Source: Parahaliea mediterranea
Lineage (GTDB): Bacteria > Pseudomonadota > Gammaproteobacteria > Pseudomonadales > Halieaceae
Reading direction: 5' to 3'
Assembly (NCBI RefSeq): GCF_017255185.1
Contig: NZ_JAFKCZ010000001.1
Span: 522,792 to 586,791 of the forward strand
Length of the DNA stretch: 64,000 nt
The notes beneath the pieces are model-generated. The model was not told the DNA's origin. It saw only the letters and a list, made by a program, of their open reading frames with translations, and did not search any database. Each line of letters begins with the position of its first letter. Positions within the stretch are counted from its first letter, which is position 1. The position numbers and the translations under genes were made by a program. This document shows, in pieces, positions 21,163 to 30,483 of this stretch.

Positions 21163-21234
21163 GTTCCGGCATTCGGGCGCTGTGCACGCGAGGCAACAAG
21201 AGCGAGCATTAGCGCCCTGCGGCATTGCCGGAAC
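21163..21234. other. Imperfect long inverted repeat upstream of the ABC-F gene
   Basis: GTTCCGGCA...GGGCGCT at 21163-21181 pairs with AGCGCCC...TGCCGGAAC at 21211-21234, with an asymmetric internal loop and about 29 bases between the arms. The 320-bp gap between malate synthase and the ABC-F gene holds this structure and no supportable ORF. It could be a leader RNA fold or an unrelated dispersed element; its sequence differs from the REP family. Confidence 0.45.
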
Positions 21235-21317
21235 CCTGATGTCAAACGGAGTAAATACAGTGGATTTCAACCCGACCAGCCTGCACAACCTGTCTGTTCA
21301 CCGGGGAACCCACTGTT

Positions 21318-22907
21318 ATGTCCGCATCCATTGTCCTGTCAAAACTCTCCGCCGCCACATCTGACGGGCGCGCGCTTTTTTCCGATATCGACCTGCGGTT
21401 CGACGCCGAGCGCACCGGCCTGGTCGGCCGTAACGGTGTCGGCAAATCCACACTGCTGCGGTTGATCGCCGGCGAGTTACAGCCGGCGGCCGGGCGGGTT
21501 GCCGTCACTGGCTGCTGGGGCTGGCTGCGCCAGGCGGTCCAGGTCGGCCCAGGTGAAACGGTAGCCGACCTGTTCGGCCTGCGCGAGGCCCTCGGGGTTT
21601 TGCGGCGGGCGGAAGCCGGTCGGGCCTCGGTCGAGGATCTGGCCGTCGCCGACTGGACGCTGCCCGCCCGCCTGCAGGCCGCTCTCGCCCGCGCCGGCCT
21701 GTCGGTGTCGCCGGAGACGCTGCTGTCGCAACTCTCGGGAGGGCAGCGCACGCGAGTCGCGGTCGCGGCCCTGGTTTTCGCCGAACCGGACTTCCTGTTG
21801 CTGGACGAGCCGACCAACAACCTGGACCGGGAGGGTCGCGGCGCTATCCTCGAGCTGCTTGAGGGCTGGCGCGCCGGCGCCCTGGTGATCAGCCACGACC
21901 GCGAACTGCTCGAGGCCATGGACGCCATTGTCGAGCTCTCCGCCCTGGGGGTCGCGCGTTACGGAGGTAACTGGAGCCACTACAGCGAGACTCGCGTCCG
22001 GGAGTTGGCTGCCGCGGAACGGGGACTGGCGGATGCACACAAGCAGGCCCGTGACGCGGCCCGAAGCGCGCAATTGAGCGCCGAGCGCAAGGCCCGCAGG
22101 GACAGCGCCGGGCGCCGCAAGCGCGCCCGCGGCGACATGCCACAGTCGTGGCTGGACGGGCAAAAGGACCGCAGTGAGCGCAGCAGCGCGGGCGGCGCGC
22201 GGCTGGCGGAGGATCGCGGCGCGCAGGCCGCCGATGCAGTGGCTGCGGCGCGGGACAAGCTTGAAGTCATCCAGCCCTTTACCGTGGCCCTGTCGTCCAC
22301 CGGCCTGCCCGCGGGGCGCGCCGTGCTGCAGCTCGACAGCGTCGTTGCCGGTTATGTGCCGGGCCAACCTGCTTTACAAAAGCTGTCGCTGTCGGTGGTG
22401 GGGCCGGAGCGGGTGGCGATCACCGGGCCCAACGGCTGTGGCAAGAGCACCGCGCTGTCGCTGATTGCCGGGCGCCTGCGGCCGTGGGCTGGCGAGGTCC
22501 GCGTGTTCACGCCCTTTGCGCTGCTCGACCAGCGAGTGGACCTGCTGGAGCCCGCCGCCACGGTGTTGGCCAATTTCCGGCGCCTGAACCCCGAGGCGGA
22601 CGACAACGCCGGGCGCGCCGCCCTGGCGCGCTTTCGCTTTCGCGGCGAGGCCGCCGAGCAAAGCGTCGCCAGCCTGAGCGGCGGCCAGGTGTTGCGCGCT
22701 GGCCTGGCCTGTGTGCTGGGCGGGTCCGAGCCGCCGCCCCTGCTGTTGCTGGACGAGCCGACCAACCACCTGGATCTGGAGTCGATCGAGGCCGTGGAGG
22801 CGGGGCTGCGGGCCTACGACGGCGCGCTGGTCGTGGTCAGTCACGACACGGCTTTTTTGGAGGCGATCGGGATTACCCGCACCTTGGCGTTGGCCCCGCC
22901 GGATTGA
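21318..22907 (+). CDS. ABC-F family ATPase
   Basis: A 529-residue protein of two ABC domains without membrane segments, as in ABC-F ribosome-associated factors. Domain 1 has Walker A GRNGVGKST (about 39-47), signature LSGGQRTRVAVAAL and LLLDEPTNNLD. Domain 2 has GPNGCGKST (about 373), LSGGQVLRAGLACVL and LLLLDEPTNHLD. The interdomain linker (about 225-310) is very basic (ERKARRDSAGRRKRARGD), consistent with rRNA contact. The family includes translation factors such as EttA and antibiotic-resistance proteins; this one cannot be placed in a subgroup with certainty. It is a single gene convergent with the LysR regulator. Confidence 0.9.
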   Translation: MSASIVLSKLSAATSDGRALFSDIDLRFDAERTGLVGRNGVGKSTLLRLIAGELQPAAGRVAVTGCWGWLRQAVQVGPGETVADLFGLREALGVLRRAEAGRASVEDLAVADWTLPARLQAALARAGLSVSPETLLSQLSGGQRTRVAVAALVFAEPDFLLLDEPTNNLDREGRGAILELLEGWRAGALVISHDRELLEAMDAIVELSALGVARYGGNWSHYSETRVRELAAAERGLADAHKQARDAARSAQLSAERKARRDSAGRRKRARGDMPQSWLDGQKDRSERSSAGGARLAEDRGAQAADAVAAARDKLEVIQPFTVALSSTGLPAGRAVLQLDSVVAGYVPGQPALQKLSLSVVGPERVAITGPNGCGKSTALSLIAGRLRPWAGEVRVFTPFALLDQRVDLLEPAATVLANFRRLNPEADDNAGRAALARFRFRGEAAEQSVASLSGGQVLRAGLACVLGGSEPPPLLLLDEPTNHLDLESIEAVEAGLRAYDGALVVVSHDTAFLEAIGITRTLALAPPD

Positions 22908-22933
22908 TTCCAGCGGGAGGGCTTTCGGCGCGC

Positions 22934-23890
22934 TCAGGGCAGGGGCGCCTGCCCATCCAGTTCCCGGGCGGTATCGGCGATCAGCTTGCGCAGCCACTTG
23001 TTGGCGGGATTGTGCTGCAGCAGGGGGCTCCAGGCCATTTTGAGTTCCAGGGGAGGGATTTCCAGCGGCGGCTCGCGCAGCACGACCCGGGGGTTGTCGC
23101 GCTTGAGCAGGGTGGCGCGGGTGGGCAGGGTCACCACCAGGTCGTTCTGCTCCGCCAGGGTCATGGCCGCCTGGTAGTGGCGGGTGAACACGCGGATCTG
23201 GCGTTTCTTGCCCAGCCGGGCCAGGGCGCTGTCCACCCAGCCCAGGCGCTGCACGTCGTCGGGGTCCACGCCCACGCCCACGCCCATGCCGGTCTTGCTC
23301 ACCCAGATGTGGTTGGCCTTGAGGTAGTTCTCCAGGGTGAAATCCTCGAGCAGCGGGTTCTCCGGGCTCAGCAGGCAGGAGAAGCTGTCGTTCCAGAGCG
23401 GAATCTGGTGGAAGGATTGGGGCATGGAGTCGAAGCGGTTGATCACCATGTCCACCTTGCCGCGCTCCACGTCGAGGAAGCTCACATCGGAGGGTGTCAT
23501 GATGTCCAGGGTCAGGTCCGGCGCCTGGTTGCGCAATTTGCCCAGCACCGCCGGCAGCAGGGTGGATTCGGCGTAGTCACTGGCCATGATGCGAAACACC
23601 CGCTTGGCCTTCTCCGGCTCGAAGGCGGAGCGAGGTTGCACCGCGCGGTCGATATTGGTCAGCACCTCGCGCACGATGGGTTCCAGCTCCAGGGCGCGTT
23701 CGGTGGGGGTCATGCCGTCGGAGGTGCGCACCAGCAAGGGGTCGTCGAACAGCTCGCGCAGGCGCCTGAGACCGTTGCTCATGGCGGGCTGGGACAGGTT
23801 CAGCTGGTTGGCGGCCTGGGTCACGTTGCGCTCGCGCAGCAGGGCGTCCAGGTAGACCAGCAGGTTGAGATCGACGCGGTTGAGGTTCAC
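22934..23890 (-). CDS. LysR-type transcriptional regulator
   Basis: A 318-residue regulator starting at GTG. It has an N-terminal winged helix-turn-helix (residues about 6-65, with NVTQAANQLNLSQPAMSNGL) and a periplasmic-binding-like effector domain from about 92. The pattern resembles the NodD/SyrM-like branch of LysR proteins (LDALLRERNVT, DDPLLVRTSDGMTPTERA). It is divergent from the acyl-CoA dehydrogenase gene, with a palindrome in between, so it probably controls that gene and itself. The effector is unknown; an acyl-CoA or fatty acid would fit the target. Confidence 0.9.
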   Translation of the reverse strand: MNLNRVDLNLLVYLDALLRERNVTQAANQLNLSQPAMSNGLRRLRELFDDPLLVRTSDGMTPTERALELEPIVREVLTNIDRAVQPRSAFEPEKAKRVFRIMASDYAESTLLPAVLGKLRNQAPDLTLDIMTPSDVSFLDVERGKVDMVINRFDSMPQSFHQIPLWNDSFSCLLSPENPLLEDFTLENYLKANHIWVSKTGMGVGVGVDPDDVQRLGWVDSALARLGKKRQIRVFTRHYQAAMTLAEQNDLVVTLPTRATLLKRDNPRVVLREPPLEIPPLELKMAWSPLLQHNPANKWLRKLIADTARELDGQAPLP

Positions 23891-23919
23891 GCGGTACCCC
23901 CGGCACAGAAGGCCATTCT

Positions 23920-23934
23920 ATTCACTCAGTGAAT
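23920..23934. promoter_or_regulatory. Candidate LysR-type operator
   Basis: The 15-base palindrome ATTCACTCAGTGAAT (7-bp arms around a single base) lies 30 bp in front of the LysR gene, in the divergent LysR/acyl-CoA dehydrogenase region. It fits the T-N11-A dyad layout of LysR recognition sites. The 170-bp region shows no second copy. Confidence 0.5.
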
Positions 23935-24060
23935 GTTGAAAATGAAGACTATAGATTGGGGGAATTATACGCGCCTGTCTAGAATTGCCAATCCGGCCCG
24001 GGATTCAGATGGGCCATTGGTTATACTTCCCGACTCAGCTCGCAGTACACAGGACACAAC

Positions 24061-25830
24061 ATGGCAGATTACCGCGCACCCCTGGACGACATGGCCTTCC
24101 TGATCGACGAATTACTCGACGCAGGCACCCGCCTCGGCGGCCTGCCGCCTTTCGCCGACCTGGACGTGGGGCCGGAACTTACCGCGGCCCTGCTGGGGGA
24201 GGCGGGCAAGCTGGCCGGCGAGGCCCTGTCCCCCTTGCGCCGGGGGGGCGACGAACATCCGGCGACCTGCGAGGGCGGCAAAGTGAGCATCTCGCCGGGC
24301 TATGCCCAGGCCCTGAAGCAACTCGGCGAGGGCGGCTGGCTGGGTATCAGCGCCGACCCGAACTACGGTGGCCAGGGCCTGCCGGAACTCTACGCCACCG
24401 CCGCCTGCGAGATGTGGAATTCCGCCGACATGGCCCTGGCCCTGGCGCCGATCCTGAGCACTGGCGCGGCCCTGGCCATCGCCGCCCACGGCAACGAGGA
24501 GCAGAAACAAACCTACCTGCCGAAGATGCACGCCGGGGAGTGGTCCGGCACCATGAACCTCACCGAATCCGGCGCCGGCTCGGACCTCGGGGTGATGAAA
24601 GCCCGGGCGGTGCCCGAGGGCGATCACTACCGCATCCACGGCCAGAAGATTTTCATCACCTGGGGCGATCACGAGGCCTGCGACAATATCGTGCACCTGG
24701 TGTTGGCCAAGTTGCCGGACGCCCCGGAGGGCAGCCGCGGCATCTCGCTGTTCATCGTGCCCAAGTTCCTGGTCAACAGTGACGGCAGCCTGGGGGCGCG
24801 CAACGACGTCTACCCGGTATCCTGCGAGCACAAGCTGGGCATTCACGGCAGCCCCACCTGCGTGATGGCCTTCGGCGACAACGAGGGCGCCATCGGCTAT
24901 CTGCTGGGCGAGGAAAACCGCGGCCTGGCCTGCATGTTCACCATGATGAACGAGGCCCGGCTGAAAGTTGGCCTCCAGGGCCTGGGCAGCGCCGAGGGCG
25001 CCTACCAGCAGGCGGCGGACTACGCCCGCGAGCGGGTGCAGGGCGGGGTGCCGATCATCCAGCACCCGGACGTGAAGCGCATGCTGCTGACCATGAAATC
25101 GCTCAACGAGGCCATGCGCGCGCTGGTCTACAGCGAGGCCCTGACCATGGACCTCGCCCACGCGGGCCCCGAGGCGGAGCGAGCGGCCCGCCAGTTGCGG
25201 GTCGACCTGATGATCCCGGTCATCAAGGGCTGGCTCACCGAGGTCGGGCAGGAAATCACTTCCCTGGGGGTGCAGATTCACGGCGGCATGGGCTACGTGG
25301 AGGAAACCGGCGCCGCCCAGTACCTGCGTGACGTGCGTATCGCCGCCATTTACGAGGGCACCAACGGCATCCAGGCGGCGGACCTGGTCGGGCGCAAGCT
25401 CGGCCGCGACAAGGGCGCCGCGATGGAGACGGCGCTGGCGGAGGTCGCCGACACGGTGCGCGCCCTGCGCGATGCCGACGACACCGCGCTCACCGCGATT
25501 GCCGATTCGCTGGGTCGGGCGCTGGACCAGATGCGCGCCAGCACGGCGGTGGTGCTGCAGGCGCTGGACGAGGATATGCCGGCGGCGCTGGGTGCGTCTT
25601 TCGATTACATGATGCAGGCAGGTTATCTGCTGGGTGGCTGGCACCTGGCGCGCTCGGCGCTGCTGGCCCACCAGCGCCTGGCCGATGGCAGCGACAATGA
25701 CTTCTACCGCCGCAAAATCGCCACCAGCGGGTTTTATGCCGAGCGGATTCTGCCGCGCTGTGCCGCTTACGCGGGCGCCATCGCGGGTGCCGGGGATGGC
25801 CTGCAGGCCTACCCGGAAGCCTGGATTTGA
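24061..25830 (+). CDS. Acyl-CoA dehydrogenase with C-terminal extension
   Basis: A 589-residue FAD enzyme that introduces the 2,3-double bond into acyl-CoA, step one of beta-oxidation. The N-terminal 40 residues are a short helical extension; the acyl-CoA dehydrogenase core contains [19 protein letters not shown] (FAD/acyl contact), and [20 protein letters not shown] with [20 protein letters not shown] follows. In the last block the Glu of IYEGTN is the expected catalytic base. A further domain of about 120 residues at the C-terminus marks the long subfamily (about 590-600 residues) rather than the 380-residue type. The chain-length range is not predictable. It is followed 20 bp downstream by rraA. 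Confidence 0.95.
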   Translation: MADYRAPLDDMAFLIDELLDAGTRLGGLPPFADLDVGPELTAALLGEAGKLAGEALSPLRRGGDEHPATCEGGKVSISPGYAQALKQLGEGGWLGISADPNYGGQGLPELYATAACEMWNSADMALALAPILSTGAALAIAAHGNEEQKQTYLPKMHAGEWSGTMNLTESGAGSDLGVMKARAVPEGDHYRIHGQKIFITWGDHEACDNIVHLVLAKLPDAPEGSRGISLFIVPKFLVNSDGSLGARNDVYPVSCEHKLGIHGSPTCVMAFGDNEGAIGYLLGEENRGLACMFTMMNEARLKVGLQGLGSAEGAYQQAADYARERVQGGVPIIQHPDVKRMLLTMKSLNEAMRALVYSEALTMDLAHAGPEAERAARQLRVDLMIPVIKGWLTEVGQEITSLGVQIHGGMGYVEETGAAQYLRDVRIAAIYEGTNGIQAADLVGRKLGRDKGAAMETALAEVADTVRALRDADDTALTAIADSLGRALDQMRASTAVVLQALDEDMPAALGASFDYMMQAGYLLGGWHLARSALLAHQRLADGSDNDFYRRKIATSGFYAERILPRCAAYAGAIAGAGDGLQAYPEAWI

Positions 25831-25850
25831 AACAGACAAGGGAGATTGCC

Positions 25851-26330
25851 GTGACCACCTTTTCCACCCCCGACCTGTCCGACGCCGCGCCGGAGGCGCT
25901 GGCCATCGAGTTGCCGTTTGGCAACTACGGCGGCCGCAAGCGCTTCAGCGGCGCCGCCGTGACCATCAAGTGCCACGAGGACAATTCCCTGGTCAAGGCC
26001 TGCGTGGGGGAGCCCGGTGAGGGGCGGGTCATCGTTGTCGACGGCGGCGGTTCGCGCCGCCGCGCGCTGCTCGGCGACATGCTCGCCGAGCAGGCCGCCG
26101 CCAACGGCTGGGCGGGCCTGGTCATCAACGGGGTGATCCGCGACGTGGACGAAATCGGCGCCACCGAGCTGGGCGTGCAGGCCTTGGGGACCGTGCCGGT
26201 CAAGACCGACAAACGCGGCGAGGGCCAGCGGGATATCGCGCTGCACTTCGGCGGGGTGGTGATCGAGGCGGGGGATTTTATCTACGCCGACAACAACGGC
26301 GTGCTGGTGAGCAAGCGCCCGCTGCTGTAA
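25851..26330 (+). CDS. rraA: RraA-like regulator of RNase E activity
   Basis: A 159-residue protein from GTG 25851, chosen because AAGGGAG sits 6-7 bases upstream; a longer frame to 25827 lacks a ribosome site. The family block [24 protein letters not shown], preceded by [14 protein letters not shown], is characteristic of RraA, which binds RNase E and masks its RNA-binding or scaffold region. Proteins of this fold also include 4-hydroxy-4-methyl-2-oxoglutarate aldolases; the short length and the [19 protein letters not shown] segment favour RraA. It is in the same transcript as the acyl-CoA dehydrogenase and convergent with nadC. Confidence 0.92.
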   Translation: MTTFSTPDLSDAAPEALAIELPFGNYGGRKRFSGAAVTIKCHEDNSLVKACVGEPGEGRVIVVDGGGSRRRALLGDMLAEQAAANGWAGLVINGVIRDVDEIGATELGVQALGTVPVKTDKRGEGQRDIALHFGGVVIEAGDFIYADNNGVLVSKRPLL

Positions 26331-26339
26331 TCGCCCCGA

Positions 26340-27206
<867 letters not shown>

Positions 27207-27248
27207 CTAGCAGCTCGGCGGGGGCCCGTCAGTCCCGCACCGCCGCCG

Positions 27249-27278
27249 TTGAGTGCGGTGGACCGCCTCCGCTATGAT
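27249..27278 (+). promoter_or_regulatory. Candidate sigma-70 promoter for ampD-ampE
   Basis: TTGAGT (27249) and TATGAT (27273) lie 18 bp apart in the nadC-ampD divergent region, about 100 bp before the ampD start. Four of six bases match in the first hexamer and five of six in the second. Confidence 0.5.
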
Positions 27279-27376
27279 GCCCATTCAGGGTGACAACCAA
27301 TCACGTGGGTGCTTGCTGTCGCCGACGGTCACTGCCCCGGGCTGTTTTTGGCAGCCTGCCACTATCGCGGGTGAGC

Positions 27377-27946
27377 ATGATCTACAGCGTCGAACAAGGC
27401 TGGCTATCCGGTGCCCGGCGGGTACCGTCGCCGAATTACGGGCCCCGCCCGCCTGGGGTCGAGCCGGACCTGCTGGTGATCCACAATATTTCCCTGCCGC
27501 CGGGGGAGTACGGTTCCGACTGTGTCGAGCGCCTGTTTACCAACTGCCTGGACTGGGATGCCCATCCCTATTTTCGCGGTATTCGCGGCCTGGAGGTATC
27601 CTCGCACCTGTTGATCCGCCGCTGTGGCGAGGTGGTGCAGTTTGTCAGCCTGGACGACCGCGCCTGGCACGCCGGCCTCTCCTGTTACCGGGGGCGCGAG
27701 AATTGTAACGATTTCAGCATCGGTATCGAGCTCGAGGGCACCGACGAGGAACCCTATGCCGACGCCCAGTACGCCACCTTGGTGGCGGTGACGCGCGGCC
27801 TGCTGGCGGCCTGTCCGGCCCTGGAGGCGGGCCGGATCGCGGGTCACAGCGACATCGCGCCGGGGCGCAAGACCGACCCGGGCCCGGCCTTCGACTGGGG
27901 GCGCTACCGGGCCGCCCTGGCAGTGGATAATGGAGAATGTCCATGA
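27377..27946 (+). CDS. ampD: 1,6-anhydro-N-acetylmuramyl-L-alanine amidase AmpD
   Basis: Cytoplasmic zinc amidase that removes peptides from anhydromuropeptides during cell wall recycling, and so limits AmpR/AmpC induction where those exist. From ATG 27377 it is 189 residues. The zinc ligands are seen in VIHNISLP (His) and in GHSDIAPGRKTDPGPAFDW (His and Asp), and the catalytic Glu in SIGIELEGTDE. A GTG six bases upstream is another possible start. It overlaps ampE by four bases, so the two are co-translated. No ampC or ampR is in the window. Confidence 0.97.
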   Translation: MIYSVEQGWLSGARRVPSPNYGPRPPGVEPDLLVIHNISLPPGEYGSDCVERLFTNCLDWDAHPYFRGIRGLEVSSHLLIRRCGEVVQFVSLDDRAWHAGLSCYRGRENCNDFSIGIELEGTDEEPYADAQYATLVAVTRGLLAACPALEAGRIAGHSDIAPGRKTDPGPAFDWGRYRAALAVDNGECP

Positions 27947-28773
27947 CCTTCCTGGCAATGATTCTCGGCCTGCTCCTGCTGCAATTCTGGGGAGCCGATA
28001 ACCCGGTGCAGCGGGACCGGTGGTTTTATCGCCTGCGCGAGCGACTCGCGCAATACCTTCAGTCTCCGCTGTGGCTGACCGTTGTCGCGTTGCTGGTTCC
28101 CGCGCTGTTGCTGCACTGGGCACTCGAGATCGTGCGCCCGTTGCTGTTCGGGCTGGCCTGGATTGCCGCCGCCGGGTTGGTGCTGCTGTACAGCTTTGGG
28201 CGCGGGGACTTCCACGGCATGATCGACCGCTATCGCGCGTATTGCCTGGAACGGGACGCGGAGGCCGCCTGGCTGTATATCACCGGCCGCCTGGGCGGCG
28301 ATGCCGCGGCCGCCGCCCCGGACACCGCGGAAACGTTCCATTCAATGGCGCGTGAATCCTTGCTCTACGAGGGTTTCCAGCGCTGGTTCCCGGTGCTGTT
28401 TTATTTTTTGCTGGCGGGTCCGGTTGGCGCCCTGGTTTATCGTCTCGCGCAGCTGGGGGCGGCGGAGTCCGGCGACGAGGCCGATAGCGTTCTGGTACAG
28501 GTACTCGACTGGCTGCCCTCCCGCCTGTTGGCGCTGTCGTTCGCAGTGACCGGTGATTTCGTGCGCAGCCGCGCGGCACTGGGCGAGGGCTTGTTCAGCG
28601 GCGAGAAAGCCTCCGCGGTCCTTGGCCGGGTGGCCGGGGCGGCGGTCCCGGAGCTGGGGGGCGATGTGTCGGGGCCGGATGCCGAGCGGGCGGTAGCGGA
28701 AATGAAGGACCTGCTGTCGCGCAGCGCGGTGCTCTGGGTACTGGTGATTGCCCTGGCCGAATTGCTGTTCTAG
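27943..28773 (+). CDS. ampE: AmpE-like inner-membrane protein
   Basis: A 276-residue membrane protein with about four hydrophobic segments (residues about 2-18, 42-75, 143-165 and at the C-terminus). The pattern is that of AmpE/CobD-related proteins, with FGRGDFHGMIDRYRAYCLERD and LLYEGFQRWFPVLFYFLLAGPVGALVYRL. ATG 27943 is preferred over 27937 because GGAG at 27932-27935 is correctly spaced for it. AmpE is the partner of AmpD in beta-lactamase signalling; its molecular activity is not well defined. The 147-bp gap behind it contains no gene. Confidence 0.9.
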   Translation: MTFLAMILGLLLLQFWGADNPVQRDRWFYRLRERLAQYLQSPLWLTVVALLVPALLLHWALEIVRPLLFGLAWIAAAGLVLLYSFGRGDFHGMIDRYRAYCLERDAEAAWLYITGRLGGDAAAAAPDTAETFHSMARESLLYEGFQRWFPVLFYFLLAGPVGALVYRLAQLGAAESGDEADSVLVQVLDWLPSRLLALSFAVTGDFVRSRAALGEGLFSGEKASAVLGRVAGAAVPELGGDVSGPDAERAVAEMKDLLSRSAVLWVLVIALAELLF

Positions 28774-28920
28774 CACGCTGTCGGGATGCCTTTTGAAGCT
28801 CTGTTTAGCGACCACGGGTCAGGGCGCGAATGGCCGCGGGGCCTTGGGTTGTGGCACCTGCCGCTGGCCTTGCTACACTCAGTTTAGGAAGAGACTACAC
28901 GGGGGGCGCGAAACCGCTCC

Positions 28921-30483
28921 ATGAATTTCCAGGATCGCAAGGAGGCGACGGCGCCGTCATTGGTCGCCAACCTCGCCGCGGATTACGCCGGCCGGGTGGT
29001 TGGTCTCACCATTCTGTTCCACCCCGACACACGCCGCATCGGTCACTACTGCGAATGGCCTTTGACCGGCAGGGCAGTGACCGAGTCCATCGGGCGCTAC
29101 CACCCTTTGTTCGAGTCCAACAGGCATGAATCCGCCAGTGAGTCGCTGGCCGAGCCGCATATTTCCCGCGAAGCCCTGTCATTTGAGTACCGCGATCACC
29201 GGGTTGTTCTCGAAAAGATACCTGGCGCCTGCCCCTGCGCGGTGCAAGGGCGTGAATTGTCGGGGCGATTGCAGCTGGAGCCGACGCAGCTTGATCGCGG
29301 CGTCACCCTGCAACTGGGCCACGCCGTGGTACTGTACCTGCGCATCGGCCCCCCGCGCGGCGCCATTGCCGACGGGCCGGAAGCGGACTTTGGCCTGCTC
29401 GGCGGCAGCGCCGCGATGGCCCGGCTGCGACAGCAGGTGGCCCGGGCCGGCGCCACCGACCTCGACGTGCTGGTGCTGGGGGAGACGGGGGTAGGCAAGG
29501 AGTTGACCGCGGCCGGCATACACCGGGCCAGCGCTCGCGCCGGCGCGCCCCTGGTCACTATCAATATGGCGGCCGTGCCCACCCAGCTGGCGCCGGCGCT
29601 GCTGTTCGGCAGTGCGAGGGGCGCCTATACCGGCGCGGCCAGGGCGACACCCGGTTATTTCCAGCAGGCGGCCGGCGGTACCCTGTTTCTCGATGAAGTC
29701 GGCGCGACCCCGGCGGAGATCCAGCCGCAAATGTTGCGCGCCCTGCAGCAGCGTGAAATCCAGGTGGTGGGTGGTGCGCTGGAGGCGGTCGACGTGCGTA
29801 TCGTGGCCGCCACCGACGCCGAGTTGTCGGGCGATGGCTGCGACTTCAATGCCGCGCTGCGGCACCGTCTCGGCAGTATCGAAATACAGGTGCCCGCGCT
29901 GCGCGAGCATGCCGAGGATGTGGGCGAGCTGCTGTTGCACTTTATAACCGGCGAGGCTGCATCCATGGGCTGTGCCCATCTGCTCCCGGGGGTGGGTAGG
30001 GACGAGCTGCTCATCGCGCAATGGGCCGAGGTGTTCCAGTTGTTCGCGCGTTACGCCTGGCCCGGCAATATTCGCGAGCTCGGCAATGCCGCGCGACAGG
30101 TGTTGGTGGCGAGCGAATATGGCCTGTGTGTTCCCGCCAATCTGCTGGCTCGCCTTAACCAAGCGGAGAGCGGCGAGGGCGCGTCGCGGGAACCGTCACG
30201 GCGCCCCGCGACGGCGGTGGACCTCGAAACATTCCGGGCCGCCTATATCGACAGCGGCTGCGAGGTGGCCGCCACCGCGAGGGTCCTGGGGATGTCGCGG
30301 CCCGCCGTATACCGGCGCCTTGACGAGATGCCGGATCTTAGGCTGGCCGCGGATGTGCCCCGGGCCGAGGTCGAGGCCGCTCTGAAGACCGCGGGCGGCG
30401 ATGTACGCCGCGCCGCCCGTGAGCTGGTGGTTTCCTACCAGGGACTGAAGGCCCGCCTGCGTCTGGCTGGAGGCGAGGAGTGA
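28921..30483 (+). CDS. FHA-type sigma-54-dependent transcriptional activator with two C-terminal HTH motifs
   Basis: A 520-residue bacterial enhancer-binding protein. The N-terminal 140 residues look like a degenerate FHA domain (SIGRYHPLFES, EPHISREALSFEY with the SR pair, LQLGHAVVLYL). The AAA+ domain has Walker A GETGVGKE (about 187-194), the sigma-54 contact loop GAYTGA (about 234-239, Tyr for the usual Phe), Walker B GGTLFLDEVG and the arginine finger region ALRHRLGSIEIQ. The C-terminus appears to have two Fis-like helix-turn-helix units (CEVAATARVLGMSRPAVYRR and DVRRAARELVVSYQGLKARL) in tandem. It overlaps the next gene, a Ser/Thr kinase, by four bases. FHA domains bind phospho-Thr, so the kinase is the likely input. 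Targets are unknown. Confidence 0.85.
   Translation: MNFQDRKEATAPSLVANLAADYAGRVVGLTILFHPDTRRIGHYCEWPLTGRAVTESIGRYHPLFESNRHESASESLAEPHISREALSFEYRDHRVVLEKIPGACPCAVQGRELSGRLQLEPTQLDRGVTLQLGHAVVLYLRIGPPRGAIADGPEADFGLLGGSAAMARLRQQVARAGATDLDVLVLGETGVGKELTAAGIHRASARAGAPLVTINMAAVPTQLAPALLFGSARGAYTGAARATPGYFQQAAGGTLFLDEVGATPAEIQPQMLRALQQREIQVVGGALEAVDVRIVAATDAELSGDGCDFNAALRHRLGSIEIQVPALREHAEDVGELLLHFITGEAASMGCAHLLPGVGRDELLIAQWAEVFQLFARYAWPGNIRELGNAARQVLVASEYGLCVPANLLARLNQAESGEGASREPSRRPATAVDLETFRAAYIDSGCEVAATARVLGMSRPAVYRRLDEMPDLRLAADVPRAEVEAALKTAGGDVRRAARELVVSYQGLKARLRLAGGEE

Noticed and set aside
21107..21364. Short frames in the gap before the ABC-F gene
   Set aside because: No ribosome site, and they cover an inverted repeat; no protein features.
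28849..28879. Sigma-54 or sigma-70 promoter in front of the FHA activator gene
   Set aside because: TACACT is present, but the partner hexamers are poorly spaced (19 bp or more) and no -24/-12 pair has correct spacing.
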